Shown here piece after piece: positions 1 through 7,421 of a stretch of 17,226 bases of DNA. Each line of letters starts with the position of its first letter. Position 1 is the first letter of the stretch. Origin of the DNA: CAMDKS01 sp964402975 (lineage in GTDB: Bacteria > Bdellovibrionota_B > Oligoflexia > Oligoflexales > RGVZ01); NCBI GenBank assembly GCA_964402975.1, contig CAYOEM010000036.1, positions 1-17,226 on the forward strand. The letters run 5' to 3'. The position numbers and the translations under genes were made by a program. The notes beneath the pieces are model-generated. The model did not search any database. It had not been told where the DNA came from and saw only the letters and a list, made by a program, of their open reading frames with translations.

Positions 1-365
1 TTTTTTAGTCAAAAATTAAACCAAAAAATTTTGCTTTTAATCGTTGACAATCAAGGATCGCTAATGGAAGATGCTCGTCCATTTCAAGCACCCAAGCTGA
101 ATTCCTTTTCAAAGAATCACTGTGATGGGCCCGTGCTTTTGAGCTGTGTATAAGCTGTGACTTATACACCTTTGCTCAACATGATATCTACAAGCTGTCC
201 ACAATTTACCCACAGCCCCTTGGCGCATCCAACATGATGATAATATTCATTTATCCTGTTTTTACTTGGGTGCGTGCGCGATTTTTCTATGTTCCAAATG
301 ATGAGCTATGGGACACTATATGACAGCTAAGAAATCTAGAATGACCAAACCAAGTCGGGAGCAAT
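1..365. other. Gene-free region with AT-rich segment and DnaA-box-like cluster
   Basis: No convincing gene lies here. The first 50 bases are about 80 % A+T. Four DnaA-box-like 9-mers follow within 70 bases. TTATACACA on the - strand (145-153) matches the TTWTNCACA consensus exactly. TTATACACC (162-170, +) and TTACCCACA (206-214, +) each have one mismatch. CTGTCCACA (195-203, +) has two. The first two form a perfect 9-bp inverted repeat, GTGTATAAG (146-154) and CTTATACAC (161-169), around a 6-base spacer. AT-rich DNA beside clustered DnaA boxes is the usual look of a bacterial origin or a DnaA-regulated promoter. The hairpin could instead end transcription from the left, but no T-tract follows it. 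Function is an inference. Confidence 0.4.
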
Positions 366-1727
366 ATGACCAAGTCTCCTTTCATGTCAGTATTGCATGA
401 TCGCAGTCGCTGGCCCTCGTGGGCGCAAGCGTGCTTTCACTACATCAATATATATTCGCAGGATGCCTCTAGAAGCCAACTCACCACTCAAGCCTCAGCG
501 ATGGCGTATGTAACCTTGTTTTCACTGGTGCCGAGTCTCGCTGCGATTTTTACGCTACTCGGACTTTTTTTACCGATGCTTGGCGACAACAGCAACCTCA
601 TGAACGAGGGTCGGCAATTTCTATTCAAGTATCTGGCCACAGGCTCCGGCACCTTAGTCGTCGAGCACCTGGAAAAATTTATTTCGGATCTTAATTTACG
701 TCGTATCGGGGCATCAGCCTTCGTTGGACTTCTCGTCACGTTGGTCATACTACTCCACCAAATCGAGGGAGCGTTTAATCGTATCTGGATGGTCGGTCAG
801 GCGCGAAAAACCTTCACTAGATTTATATATTTTTGGCTGTTTATAACTCTTGGAATGTTCTCTATCAGTATACTGATCGGCTTAAGCACAAAATACTCTG
901 TCACTGCTTTCATCACACAAAAGACACTTGATGCCGCCGACCGAGCAGAAAGTGTGCCTGTCCTCTCTATGCTGTTTAACTGGGCCTTCGTTTCGTTCAT
1001 CTTTTTTCTTGCCTACAAAGTCATACCAAACTGCGAGGTACGCAGCCGCGCTGCTCGCGCCGGCGCGTTAGTGGCTGGGACGCTTTTTTATATCATTAGC
1101 AAGTGGTACGGAACTTACGTCACAAGTTTTGCGAGCTACAAGACCATCTACGGAACTCTGGCGGCTATCCCGATATTTCTACTTTGGATTTATCTGTGTT
1201 GGGTGATCTTATTATCCGGCGCTCTCCTGGCATGGCGCTGGCAAACTGGGTGGCCTCCTTTAGATGAGGAAAAAACTCTAGAATCCACCGACTCTTGCAC
1301 TGATGGTCAGCGCAACCTCGCAATTAGAACGATCCTTCCAAGTATCACGCTTCTGACAATTTATGAGAGGTTTCGTGACGGCAAACCTAGTGACGTCACG
1401 ACCATAGTTGAGGATTTGAAACTTCCTTTTGGATGGGTCCACGAATCGGTGGAATTTCTAAAAGAATCGGGCTTGGTCGCAAGCGCTCAAGTCATACAAC
1501 CAGACAAGACGACGGCCGAGCAGATATTACCAACCCACCCCGCCGAGGCCGTCAGTCTATCAAGCGTAGCCGATCTGAGCGAAACGCCCATATCTACTTG
1601 GTTTGATACATGGGAGCCAAGCGCCTCCAAGTCTCTTAAGGGCTATGTTGCTCTGATCAAATCAAGGAAGTTTGAAAAAGGGCGCGATTCAATTGGATCA
1701 TTAATGAAGACGCAAGCCATTCGCTAG
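366..1727 (+). CDS. YihY/BrkB family inner-membrane protein (UPF0761-like)
   Basis: This is a 453-residue polytopic inner-membrane protein of the YihY/virulence factor BrkB family. The family's biochemical role is not settled; the early name of ribonuclease BN (Rbn) was an error. Six hydrophobic segments are visible at roughly residues 45-70, 116-137, 151-174, 202-220, 230-248 and 262-288. The last carries the family's conserved YGTLAAIPIFLLW stretch. Residues 300-453 are soluble and contain a winged-helix-like region around 320-370 (ILPSITLLTIYERF and following), as in longer family members. The chosen ATG has GGGAG four bases upstream (357-361), which is rather close; the in-frame ATG at 384 is an alternative. 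The gene converges on the sensor kinase gene, with 27 bases between the stop codons and no visible terminator. Confidence 0.9.
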   Translation: MTKSPFMSVLHDRSRWPSWAQACFHYINIYSQDASRSQLTTQASAMAYVTLFSLVPSLAAIFTLLGLFLPMLGDNSNLMNEGRQFLFKYLATGSGTLVVEHLEKFISDLNLRRIGASAFVGLLVTLVILLHQIEGAFNRIWMVGQARKTFTRFIYFWLFITLGMFSISILIGLSTKYSVTAFITQKTLDAADRAESVPVLSMLFNWAFVSFIFFLAYKVIPNCEVRSRAARAGALVAGTLFYIISKWYGTYVTSFASYKTIYGTLAAIPIFLLWIYLCWVILLSGALLAWRWQTGWPPLDEEKTLESTDSCTDGQRNLAIRTILPSITLLTIYERFRDGKPSDVTTIVEDLKLPFGWVHESVEFLKESGLVASAQVIQPDKTTAEQILPTHPAEAVSLSSVADLSETPISTWFDTWEPSASKSLKGYVALIKSRKFEKGRDSIGSLMKTQAIR

Positions 1728-1754
1728 AGACAACAACTGCGCTAATCAGACTCG

Positions 1755-3215
1755 CTAAGACGTCGCGGGCAGTGCCTGTGCAATAGTTAAATGAAACTTA
1801 CTACCACGCCCTTGCGCGCTCTCGGCACGAACATCGCCACCATGAAGCCGTGCAAGCGCTCTCGCAAGACTGAGACCAATACCCACGCCACCTGCGATCC
1901 GGTTTCTTGCAGTGTCTACCCTGAAAAACGGGTCAAATATTCTCTCAAGCAAAACTTGCGGGATACCCTCGCCCTGATCAGATACGGAAAACGTCAATCC
2001 ACCTGAAAGGGATTTCTGACAAGTCAGGGTAACAAGTCCACTTTCAGGGGAGTGTTTAACGGCATTTGAAAGCAAGTTCCCCAAAGCGAGAGCCAAGTAG
2101 TTTTCCGCCGCCAAAAACGCCTTTGGAGCCCTATCTGTGACAACTTTGATCTGAATCTGTTTTTTCTTACCAAGTTGTTCTGCCTTCGCCGCCGCTCCTT
2201 CAAGGAACGCCTGAGTTTTGACTTCCGACTTGGTGGTTGGGAGACCACCCGTTTCAGCACGTGCCAGCAACAGCAAATCTTCCACCGTTGTTGCCATCGA
2301 TATGGATTCTTTTTGAATAGTTTCCAGTGCTAATCTGTATTCGTCAGCAGTTCGAACACGGCGAAGCGCCAGTTCTGCCTCTCCACGAATGGCGGTGAGC
2401 GGTGTGCGCAGCTCATGTGACACATCACTATTGAAGCGGCGCTGCCTTTCAAATGCATCTTCCAGACGAGTTAGCATGCGATTAAACGTTTCGGCAAGAT
2501 CGTGTAATTCGTCACGCACATCTGGCACCTCCAGCCTGTGAGACAAATCCGTCGCCGATAACTGATCGGCCGCACGCCGCATACCATCCACAGGTGCCAA
2601 AGACCTTCGGGCCATGATGAAGCCGGCGATCATGGAGACCACGAGAATGGCCGGAAATGCCAAGTAAAATACGTTTCGAATCTGAGATAAGGTCGCCCAC
2701 GTGGCATCAAGTGGAGCTCCCACCTGAACCAAATTTCCAGTGAATGCGCCGCCAACAATGACCGGCATCGACAGCTGTCTAAATGGGGCTTTGTTCTCAC
2801 GCTCCCAGGTCTCAAACGTGGGAAGGCCCTGCTCCGCGCGCTGCATAGCCGCCTTGGTTATCGGTAATGAGACGTCATCGCGGGTTGAACGACTTCGAAT
2901 GTTGCCACTTAAATCCACGACGCGCGCATAAGCGTTCACGTCACGTCCACCCAAGAAATCCGACAAAAACTGATCTAGGCCGCCGTTTACGCCACCTTCA
3001 GACGCCTTACTGACAAGCATGGATTCCGCAGATGCCAAGAGTGCTGCGTCAACCGATTTAAGTAAATCGCGGCGTACAAGATTGTAAACACCAAAACCGA
3101 CGAGCGGCAGTAACACCATCATCAAAATACCGTGACCCACGGCCAGTCTCAAACTGATTGGCAGTCTTGCTAGAAACTTAAGAAAAAATCCGCGTCTCAT
3201 GTCTACTTGAGTCAT
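1755..3215 (-). CDS. HAMP-domain sensor histidine kinase (CusS/OmpR-partner type)
   Basis: This 486-residue inner-membrane sensor kinase phosphorylates the response regulator encoded just upstream (23-base gap). It has TM1 at about 23-47, a periplasmic sensor of about 130 residues (50-180), TM2 at about 182-203 and a HAMP linker at about 204-257. The H-box FNSDVSHELRTPLTAI carries phospho-acceptor His267. The ATPase domain shows the N-box LGNLLSNAVKHS (378-389), G1 DQGEGIP (413-419), F-box FDPFF (427-431) and G2 GGVGIGLSL (442-450). All catalytic motifs are intact. The architecture matches heavy-metal sensors such as CusS, but the periplasmic part shows no obvious metal ligand cluster, so the signal is unknown. 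The start at 3215 has no clear Shine-Dalgarno site; translational coupling to the regulator or use of Met6 (3200) is possible. Confidence 0.93.
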   Translation of the reverse strand: MTQVDMRRGFFLKFLARLPISLRLAVGHGILMMVLLPLVGFGVYNLVRRDLLKSVDAALLASAESMLVSKASEGGVNGGLDQFLSDFLGGRDVNAYARVVDLSGNIRSRSTRDDVSLPITKAAMQRAEQGLPTFETWERENKAPFRQLSMPVIVGGAFTGNLVQVGAPLDATWATLSQIRNVFYLAFPAILVVSMIAGFIMARRSLAPVDGMRRAADQLSATDLSHRLEVPDVRDELHDLAETFNRMLTRLEDAFERQRRFNSDVSHELRTPLTAIRGEAELALRRVRTADEYRLALETIQKESISMATTVEDLLLLARAETGGLPTTKSEVKTQAFLEGAAAKAEQLGKKKQIQIKVVTDRAPKAFLAAENYLALALGNLLSNAVKHSPESGLVTLTCQKSLSGGLTFSVSDQGEGIPQVLLERIFDPFFRVDTARNRIAGGVGIGLSLARALARLHGGDVRAESAQGRGSKFHLTIAQALPATS

Positions 3216-3238
3216 TGACAGGTGGTTTCACAAGAAAA

Positions 3239-3916
3239 TCATTGAGGAACTTCGAGCATATAACCGTGGCCGCGCACAGTTCGCAGCATCGGCACCTCAA
3301 AGCCCTTATCAATTTTTGCTCTCAAATAGCCTACGTAAACGTCTACGACGTTACTTGCCGGCTCAAAATCCATATCCCACACATGCTCACTCAACTCCGA
3401 GCGGCTAACGACTTTGCCAGCGTTGCGCGCCATGTACTCAATAAGAGCATACTCTTTGCTGGTTAACTCAATGATTTGGCCCGCACGTGACACCTCTTTG
3501 CGTGCCGGGTCGATCTTCAGGTGACCAACCTCTAAGATTGAGCCGCTGTAATCATTGACCCTGCGACGTAGCAGCGAACGAGTTCTCGCTAACAACTCGT
3601 CCAAACTAAATGGTTTAGTCATGTAGTCGTCTGCACCGCCATCGAGGCCTGTGATCTTATCTTTGACCTCATCACGGGCCGTCAACATCAAAACAGGAGA
3701 CTTCATCCCCCCATTTCGCAAGGTCTGCAAGACCGAGATCCCGTCTTTTCGAGGTAACATGACGTCTAGAATGATCAGATCATAGGGGTTTTCTGTGGCA
3801 AGCCACTCACCCTCGATTCCATCGTGTGCGAGATCGACTGCATAGTTTTCCTCGCGCAAGGCGCGTTGCAGCAGATTGGCAATGACCATATCATCTTCAA
3901 CGACTAAAATACGCAT
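3239..3916 (-). CDS. OmpR/PhoB-family response regulator (CusR-like)
   Basis: This 225-residue DNA-binding response regulator is the partner of the downstream histidine kinase. Its receiver domain (1-115) has the acidic pocket E7/D8/D9, phospho-acceptor D51 in LIILDVMLPRKDG, the switch T79 and the invariant K101 in MTKPFSLDELLAR. The C-terminal winged helix (about 127-222) has the recognition-helix region SNVVDVYVGYLRAKID and ends with the typical RTVRGHGYML wing. All key residues are present, so it should be a working phosphorylation-dependent transcription factor. AGAAAGG lies about 11 bases before the ATG. The 242-base gap upstream (3917-4158) separates it from the DUF3299 gene and probably carries its promoter, but I see no strong -35/-10 pair. 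Control of the neighbouring His-rich ABC operon is a plausible inference. Confidence 0.95.
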   Translation of the reverse strand: MRILVVEDDMVIANLLQRALREENYAVDLAHDGIEGEWLATENPYDLIILDVMLPRKDGISVLQTLRNGGMKSPVLMLTARDEVKDKITGLDGGADDYMTKPFSLDELLARTRSLLRRRVNDYSGSILEVGHLKIDPARKEVSRAGQIIELTSKEYALIEYMARNAGKVVSRSELSEHVWDMDFEPASNVVDVYVGYLRAKIDKGFEVPMLRTVRGHGYMLEVPQ

Positions 3917-4158
3917 GGCTAAAAAACCTTTCTTCTTTTTGGGCCTGAATGATCGAGCATGCTATCCGAAAGCCGGAGCTCCAACCATCAAGTCGTTGAA
4001 ACTCTACAAATCGGTATATGCACCACTCAGGCGTGATTGTTGGTATAGTTCACCAGAAGCAAGATGAGAAGCTTATTAATTAGGCTGCAGGCGGTTTTTA
4101 CGGCCAAAATGTCGCATTTTTAGGCACAGCGTTGCGCCCATCCACTTATAAGGTCCAA
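3917..4158. other. Intergenic gap between DUF3299 gene and regulator gene
   Basis: These 242 bases lie between two - strand genes. They should contain the end of the ABC/DUF3299 transcript and the promoter of the two-component pair. TATA-rich hexamers occur on the - strand (TATACC near 4015 and 4043) but neither has a good -35 partner at 16-18 bases. No stable hairpin followed by a T-run is evident for the upstream operon. I see no RNA gene or repeat. Confidence 0.4.
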
Positions 4159-4668
4159 CTAGTCGGGCTGATACGGATCCACATTTTCCCCGTAAATCTG
4201 GAAACTTGCGGTTCCATATTGATGGGTCTGACTGGTCACTCGCAAGATCCCCTCCACCATAACGGGACCGAATAGGGTTTTCGCATCCCCCGATACCATC
4301 CTAACGTAGACCATCTGGTTGGAGGGTGGCGGAGGCGCGTGAATGCAGGCTTGAGGGTTCGGAACGAGCAAAAATTCGGATACTCGGGCCCTGTTGTCCT
4401 CTAGGGGTACCATAAACCCAGGAGACCGGATTTTTTTACCATCGAGGGCCCTAAGGCGCTCAGGCATCTGGTTGGTCTGCGGGTCAAACTCCCTATACAT
4501 CTGCCAGTCGACAACACTGCCGCTACTCTTATCCGATCCTCCGCGCGTAACCCCGTAGACAACCACGACCAGGACGGGGAGAGCCAGCAGCAATCCAATC
4601 AGCAACTTCTTCCTAGGAGATGTTGCATCGGGATCAACCAAAGCGTCGTTTTTTTGTTTATCCTGCAT
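4159..4668 (-). CDS. DUF3299 family membrane-anchored protein
   Basis: This 169-residue protein has one N-terminal membrane anchor (about 21-40, after basic residues RKK) and an extracytoplasmic domain of the DUF3299 family. The diagnostic motifs are visible: GFMVPLE (84-90), FLLVPNPQACIHAPPPPSNQ (99-118, with C108 and H110) and GPVMVEGILRV (134-144). The Cys-x-His pair next to the proline run could be a metal or thiol site, but the family's biochemistry is not established to my knowledge. The gene starts 11 bases after the permease stop, with GGTGAT as a ribosome-binding site, so it is the last gene of the ABC operon. DUF3299 proteins are commonly encoded beside this sort of ABC transporter, which suggests they act together in the envelope. 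Confidence 0.88.
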   Translation of the reverse strand: MQDKQKNDALVDPDATSPRKKLLIGLLLALPVLVVVVYGVTRGGSDKSSGSVVDWQMYREFDPQTNQMPERLRALDGKKIRSPGFMVPLEDNRARVSEFLLVPNPQACIHAPPPPSNQMVYVRMVSGDAKTLFGPVMVEGILRVTSQTHQYGTASFQIYGENVDPYQPD

Positions 4669-4679
4669 TGGATCACCAA

Positions 4680-6074
4680 CTAAAATTTAGTAGCCAAACC
4701 TTCATGCATCGCCGACCGGTAAGCTCTCACGGAGGCCAGCATGCCAACCATCGCTCCAACTACAAGTAGAATTCCGGCGAATATCATGTCGTATAAATTA
4801 ATGGCCGAAAGTTCTAGGTGGATTGCAAACCTCTTTTCAATCCAGGGGCTCAACGCGTAAAGACCCAGGTGCATAAATGCCATTCCCAAAACGATTGCAA
4901 ACAGAACGATGAAGACGGCCTCACCGGCTAAGAGTGCAAAAATTGTTTTTGGACCTGCACCAACAGCCCGCAAAACAACCATTTCACGACGACGTTGACC
5001 GCTCAAAATCAGAAGCGATACAAAAAGTCCGATGATACCAGTCAATACAACACAAGCGCTAACAACGGACATAGCCGTTTCAAAAATTGCGAGGTTTTTC
5101 CAGAGTTCCGACATGGCCACTCCTGGCAAAATGGCTGATAACGCCTCGGCCGGCCACGTGTTAAGTTGCCGTTGAAGGTCTAGTGATGCCATGCGATTTT
5201 TGGCGCCTACAAAAAATCCACTCACTTGTGTAACTAAGATCGTTCCGTCTTTACTAATAAAGCTGGAATGCGCCGCGTGATCGTGATCACTATGGGCGTC
5301 ATCCGTGGCTGTTTCCGTTCCATGATCGTGATCGTCGTCATGGGCGTGATCATGGTCATGATCATGGTCATCCGCACTTTCATTTTTTTGGTTTCGATTC
5401 ACCTTATTGGCAATAGGGGCAGGAACGGCGCTTTCCAAGTGAATAGCACCCATACCTTCCAGGGGAACGTAGACTGAACGGTCGACGGGAGTTCCCGTAA
5501 AACTCGTGATACCAACGACTTTGAAGGGGAAATCCTCGTGACGTTCAAACCCATCACCATGTTCTGAGTGGCCGTGGCTGAGCACAATCAGATCTCCAAG
5601 TCTTAATCGGCGAGACGTCGCAACCTCGGAGCCAAGAACAACCTCATCTGGCGCCGCAAAAGGTTTGCCGGAGCTAAAAGTCACCGCCTCTCCATTACGC
5701 ACTTTATATTTCGTGAAAAAATCAGACGTGGTGCCCACTACAGGAAATCCTTGGTAGCCATCTCCTAGGCTAAATGGGACGATCCACTCCACAGCGTCAA
5801 GGGATCTTGCATAGTCGACAGCCTTCATGGAGACGTTATGGGAGGGTGCACCGACGTGAAAGACCGAATAAAGCAAAAGCGAAAGGCTGCCCGTCCTCGG
5901 CCCAACAATAAGATCAACTCGGCTGATGGCGCCGCTAAAAGCATCCCGGGTTGCTTCCCTGGTTTTTCCAACCCCAACAAATAACGCAACACTCAGTGAA
6001 ATGGCGACCACTGTTAGTAGCGTCGCGGCTCTGCGATGCCAAAGGGATTTCAGCGCCAGTCGAAAGGTACTCAT
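4680..6074 (-). CDS. FtsX/MacB-type ABC transporter permease with His-rich loop
   Basis: This 464-residue inner-membrane permease has the LolC/MacB/FtsX fold: TM1 at about 17-36, a large extracytoplasmic domain (about 37-325) and three C-terminal helices (about 333-358, 378-402 and 428-450). RREMVVLRAVGA (362-373) is the family's cytoplasmic coupling motif. The extracytoplasmic domain has a striking insert at 235-269 with 11 histidines mixed with aspartates, plus a smaller cluster, SHGHSEHGDGFERH (166-179), with four more. Such His/Asp tracts usually bind Zn2+, Cu2+ or Ni2+. The start codon overlaps the ATPase stop by four bases (ATGA), so the two are translationally coupled. MacB-like permeases tend to work by mechanotransmission or lipoprotein extraction and not classical import. 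Metal-related export, sensing or metalloprotein handling is inferred. Confidence 0.9.
   Translation of the reverse strand: MSTFRLALKSLWHRRAATLLTVVAISLSVALFVGVGKTREATRDAFSGAISRVDLIVGPRTGSLSLLLYSVFHVGAPSHNVSMKAVDYARSLDAVEWIVPFSLGDGYQGFPVVGTTSDFFTKYKVRNGEAVTFSSGKPFAAPDEVVLGSEVATSRRLRLGDLIVLSHGHSEHGDGFERHEDFPFKVVGITSFTGTPVDRSVYVPLEGMGAIHLESAVPAPIANKVNRNQKNESADDHDHDHDHAHDDDHDHGTETATDDAHSDHDHAAHSSFISKDGTILVTQVSGFFVGAKNRMASLDLQRQLNTWPAEALSAILPGVAMSELWKNLAIFETAMSVVSACVVLTGIIGLFVSLLILSGQRRREMVVLRAVGAGPKTIFALLAGEAVFIVLFAIVLGMAFMHLGLYALSPWIEKRFAIHLELSAINLYDMIFAGILLVVGAMVGMLASVRAYRSAMHEGLATKF
5268..5372 (-). repeat. Low-complexity His/Asp codon tract inside the permease gene
   Basis: This segment encodes permease residues 235-269. 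It is built from alternating CAT/CAC and GAT/GAC codons, which on the + strand reads as repeated ATGATC/ATGGTC units. It encodes 11 histidines and is probably a metal-binding loop. The near-tandem units make it a likely spot for length variation between strains by slippage in 6-base (two-codon) steps, which would preserve the frame. Confidence 0.8.
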
Positions 6075-6772
6075 GAACCCTGACCCCCTGGTGAGTCAGT
6101 TTTTAGAATATTTATACTCTCCAGCGGCTGCGAACGCTGAAATTGACCGGCCAAGGAGCGATCATGACTTACAAACAAAATAGAACTCTTCTCGCGCTTG
6201 GCCTGCTCAAAGAGAAGTTTTAGAAAGTCCGATCTAGCATCTGCATCCAGTGCTGATGTTGGTTCATCAGCAATAATCAAGGCTGGGCTTCCGATGAGCG
6301 CCCTAGCGGCGGCGACCCTCTGCTGTTGCCCTATTGACAGTTTGCTCACGTCTTTTCGCTCAAATCCTCCGAGACCCAATCTCGATAAGAGAAACGAGGC
6401 CTCGTCCCCGATACTTGGAAAGTCTGCAGATTTCCGCCGACCGAATTGACACGGTAGGGCCACATTCTCAAGGACGGTTAAATAGGGAACAAGGTTAAAA
6501 GCCTGAAATATGAATCCAATCTGCTCTGCTCGAAATTTATCGCGATCGGCAGAGGACATTGAATTCATCGATTGCCCCATAACCGATATCGAACCGGCAC
6601 TGGCACTGAAGAGACCTGCTATCAGACTAAGTAGAGTTGTCTTGCCAGAGCCACTAGGGCCATGCATGAAAACCGTCTCGCCCTGGCTGATGACAAATTC
6701 GTTGATGGATATGACGTCGGGTGTAGTTTGGCCATATCTAAAACGAACATTTTTGAGACTTAAAACTGTCAT
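6071..6772 (-). CDS. ABC transporter ATP-binding protein (LolD/MacB-like)
   Basis: This 233-residue cytoplasmic ATPase powers the permease encoded immediately downstream. Visible motifs are Walker A GPSGSGKTT (38-46), Q-loop Q90 in GFIFQAFNLVPYLTV, signature LSIGQQQR (145-152), Walker B LIIADE (165-170), the D-loop SALD (173-176) and the switch histidine H203 in FVSHD. The signature has Ile where the classic LSGGQ has Gly, a tolerated variant in some LolD/MacB-like ATPases. FNLVPYLTVLENVALP after the Q-loop is typical of this exporter subgroup. It is the first gene of a three-gene operon (ATPase, permease, DUF3299). The ribosome-binding site before 6772 is weak. The upstream gap holds inverted repeats that could be operators. 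Confidence 0.93.
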   Translation of the reverse strand: MTVLSLKNVRFRYGQTTPDVISINEFVISQGETVFMHGPSGSGKTTLLSLIAGLFSASAGSISVMGQSMNSMSSADRDKFRAEQIGFIFQAFNLVPYLTVLENVALPCQFGRRKSADFPSIGDEASFLLSRLGLGGFERKDVSKLSIGQQQRVAAARALIGSPALIIADEPTSALDADARSDFLKLLFEQAKREKSSILFVSHDRSLAGQFQRSQPLESINILKTDSPGGQGS

Positions 6773-6786
6773 GGGCTATGGATCCG

Positions 6787-6811
6787 CAAGATTTATCCTG
6801 GCCAGATCTTG
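6787..6811. promoter_or_regulatory. Nested inverted repeat just upstream of the ABC ATPase gene
   Basis: CAAGAT (6787-6792) and ATCTTG (6806-6811) form an inverted repeat flanking the 8-bp palindrome CTGGCCAG (6798-6805). The element sits 15-39 bases before the ATPase start codon on the - strand, a typical place for an operator or a short structured leader. It does not look like a Zur or Fur box. Seen directly; function inferred. Confidence 0.3.
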
Positions 6812-6868
6812 ACCCAATTCGACGTTAGAGGCAACAAGGATCGTTTTTGAGCCAATTCCTGTAAATAA

Positions 6869-6886
6869 GCTAAGCTCGAGCTTAGC
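6869..6886. promoter_or_regulatory. 18-bp perfect palindrome between PilZ and ABC ATPase genes
   Basis: GCTAAGCTCGAGCTTAGC is a perfect palindrome with 9-bp arms. It lies 25 bases after the PilZ gene stop and about 97 bases before the ATPase start on the - strand. As RNA it could fold into a 7-bp stem with a 4-base loop. On the - strand TTATTT follows, so it may be a weak intrinsic terminator of the PilZ transcript. As DNA it could be a dimer-binding operator for the ABC operon. Confidence 0.4.
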
Positions 6887-6910
6887 CCCAAACGCTTTTT
6901 AATTTATTAG

Positions 6911-7267
6911 CTATGCGACAAATTCATCTTCCAAGGGATTGGTCACATATCCCAAATTCATCAGCCTTTGTCGCACATCTAGCATCCTGTCTAAGCACTG
7001 AAGACCGGCGCGGTGTGTGTTATCAATTCCAAGGTGACTCTCAACCCACATCACTTCAAAATGCAAATCCGCGCCGCCAATATTGATGAGCAAAACATCC
7101 CTCATCTGGACGCTGCCAACAATAATGCAACCGATCCCATATCGACTGACGTCAAGACCCCGATAGCGCAAGGGTACACCCGATGGGAAGAGAAATGCTT
7201 GACCGTGAAACTCTTGACTGAGTCCATGACGAACGCCCGAATCACTCCGCCGAAAATTTTGCTTCAT
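6911..7267 (-). CDS. PilZ-domain protein, probable flagellar (YcgR-like) effector
   Basis: This 118-residue soluble protein is a single PilZ domain, the family that binds cyclic di-GMP. It has the hallmark D39-x-S41-x-x-G44 motif (LDVSRYGIGCII) and the later strand pattern FEVMWVES...HRAGLQCL (70-92) that ends PilZ barrels. The N-terminal arginine motif RxxxR is not intact: R6/R7 and R13 are present but wrongly spaced, so ligand binding is uncertain. The ATG follows the strong GGGGGAC site. A near-perfect sigma-28 promoter lies just upstream, which supports both the gene and a role in late flagellar control. A short PilZ protein under sigma-28 resembles YcgR/FlgZ motility brakes in logic, though it lacks the YcgR N-terminal domain. 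The family call rests on motif reading, not a profile search. Confidence 0.78.
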   Translation of the reverse strand: MKQNFRRSDSGVRHGLSQEFHGQAFLFPSGVPLRYRGLDVSRYGIGCIIVGSVQMRDVLLINIGGADLHFEVMWVESHLGIDNTHRAGLQCLDRMLDVRQRLMNLGYVTNPLEDEFVA

Positions 7268-7293
7268 AAAGCCCGTCCCCCATAGCTAGGCTG

Positions 7294-7320
7294 GGATCGG
7301 CAAATCGCCAATAAACTTTA
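7294..7320 (-). promoter_or_regulatory. Sigma-28 (FliA) promoter for the PilZ gene
   Basis: Read on the - strand, TAAAGTTT (7320-7313) is an exact match to the enterobacterial FliA -35. It is followed by exactly 11 bases (7312-7302) and GCCGATCC (7301-7294), which matches six of eight positions of GCCGATAA, including the core GCCGAT. The predicted start of transcription is about 10 bases further, giving a leader of some 15-20 bases that contains the GGGGGAC ribosome-binding site. Element and spacing are seen directly; sigma-28 use is established knowledge of this motif. Confidence 0.82.
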
Positions 7321-7421
7321 GAAAAAAGCTATTAATTGCCAATCCACCAAGCCGAGGATCACCCGAGGACGCGCCGCTCAAAGCAAGGGGAATTTTGGCT
7401 TAAATTACTGACATCATTGAT

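Noticed and set aside
64..153. Short + strand frame of 29 codons with AAGGAT upstream
   Set aside because: Too short, no recognisable motif, and its stop lies within the DnaA-box inverted repeat; more likely chance.
1728..1754. Bidirectional terminator between the convergent membrane-protein and kinase genes
   Set aside because: The 27-base gap has no inverted repeat with T-runs on either side.
5268..5372. Tandem ATGATC/ATGGTC units as a CRISPR or intergenic repeat
   Set aside because: The repeat is wholly explained by His-Asp codons in frame within the permease gene, and there are no spacers.
6773..6910. Zur or Fur box upstream of the His-rich ABC operon
   Set aside because: I looked for the AT-rich palindromic cores of these sites and found none; the inverted repeats present are of a different kind.
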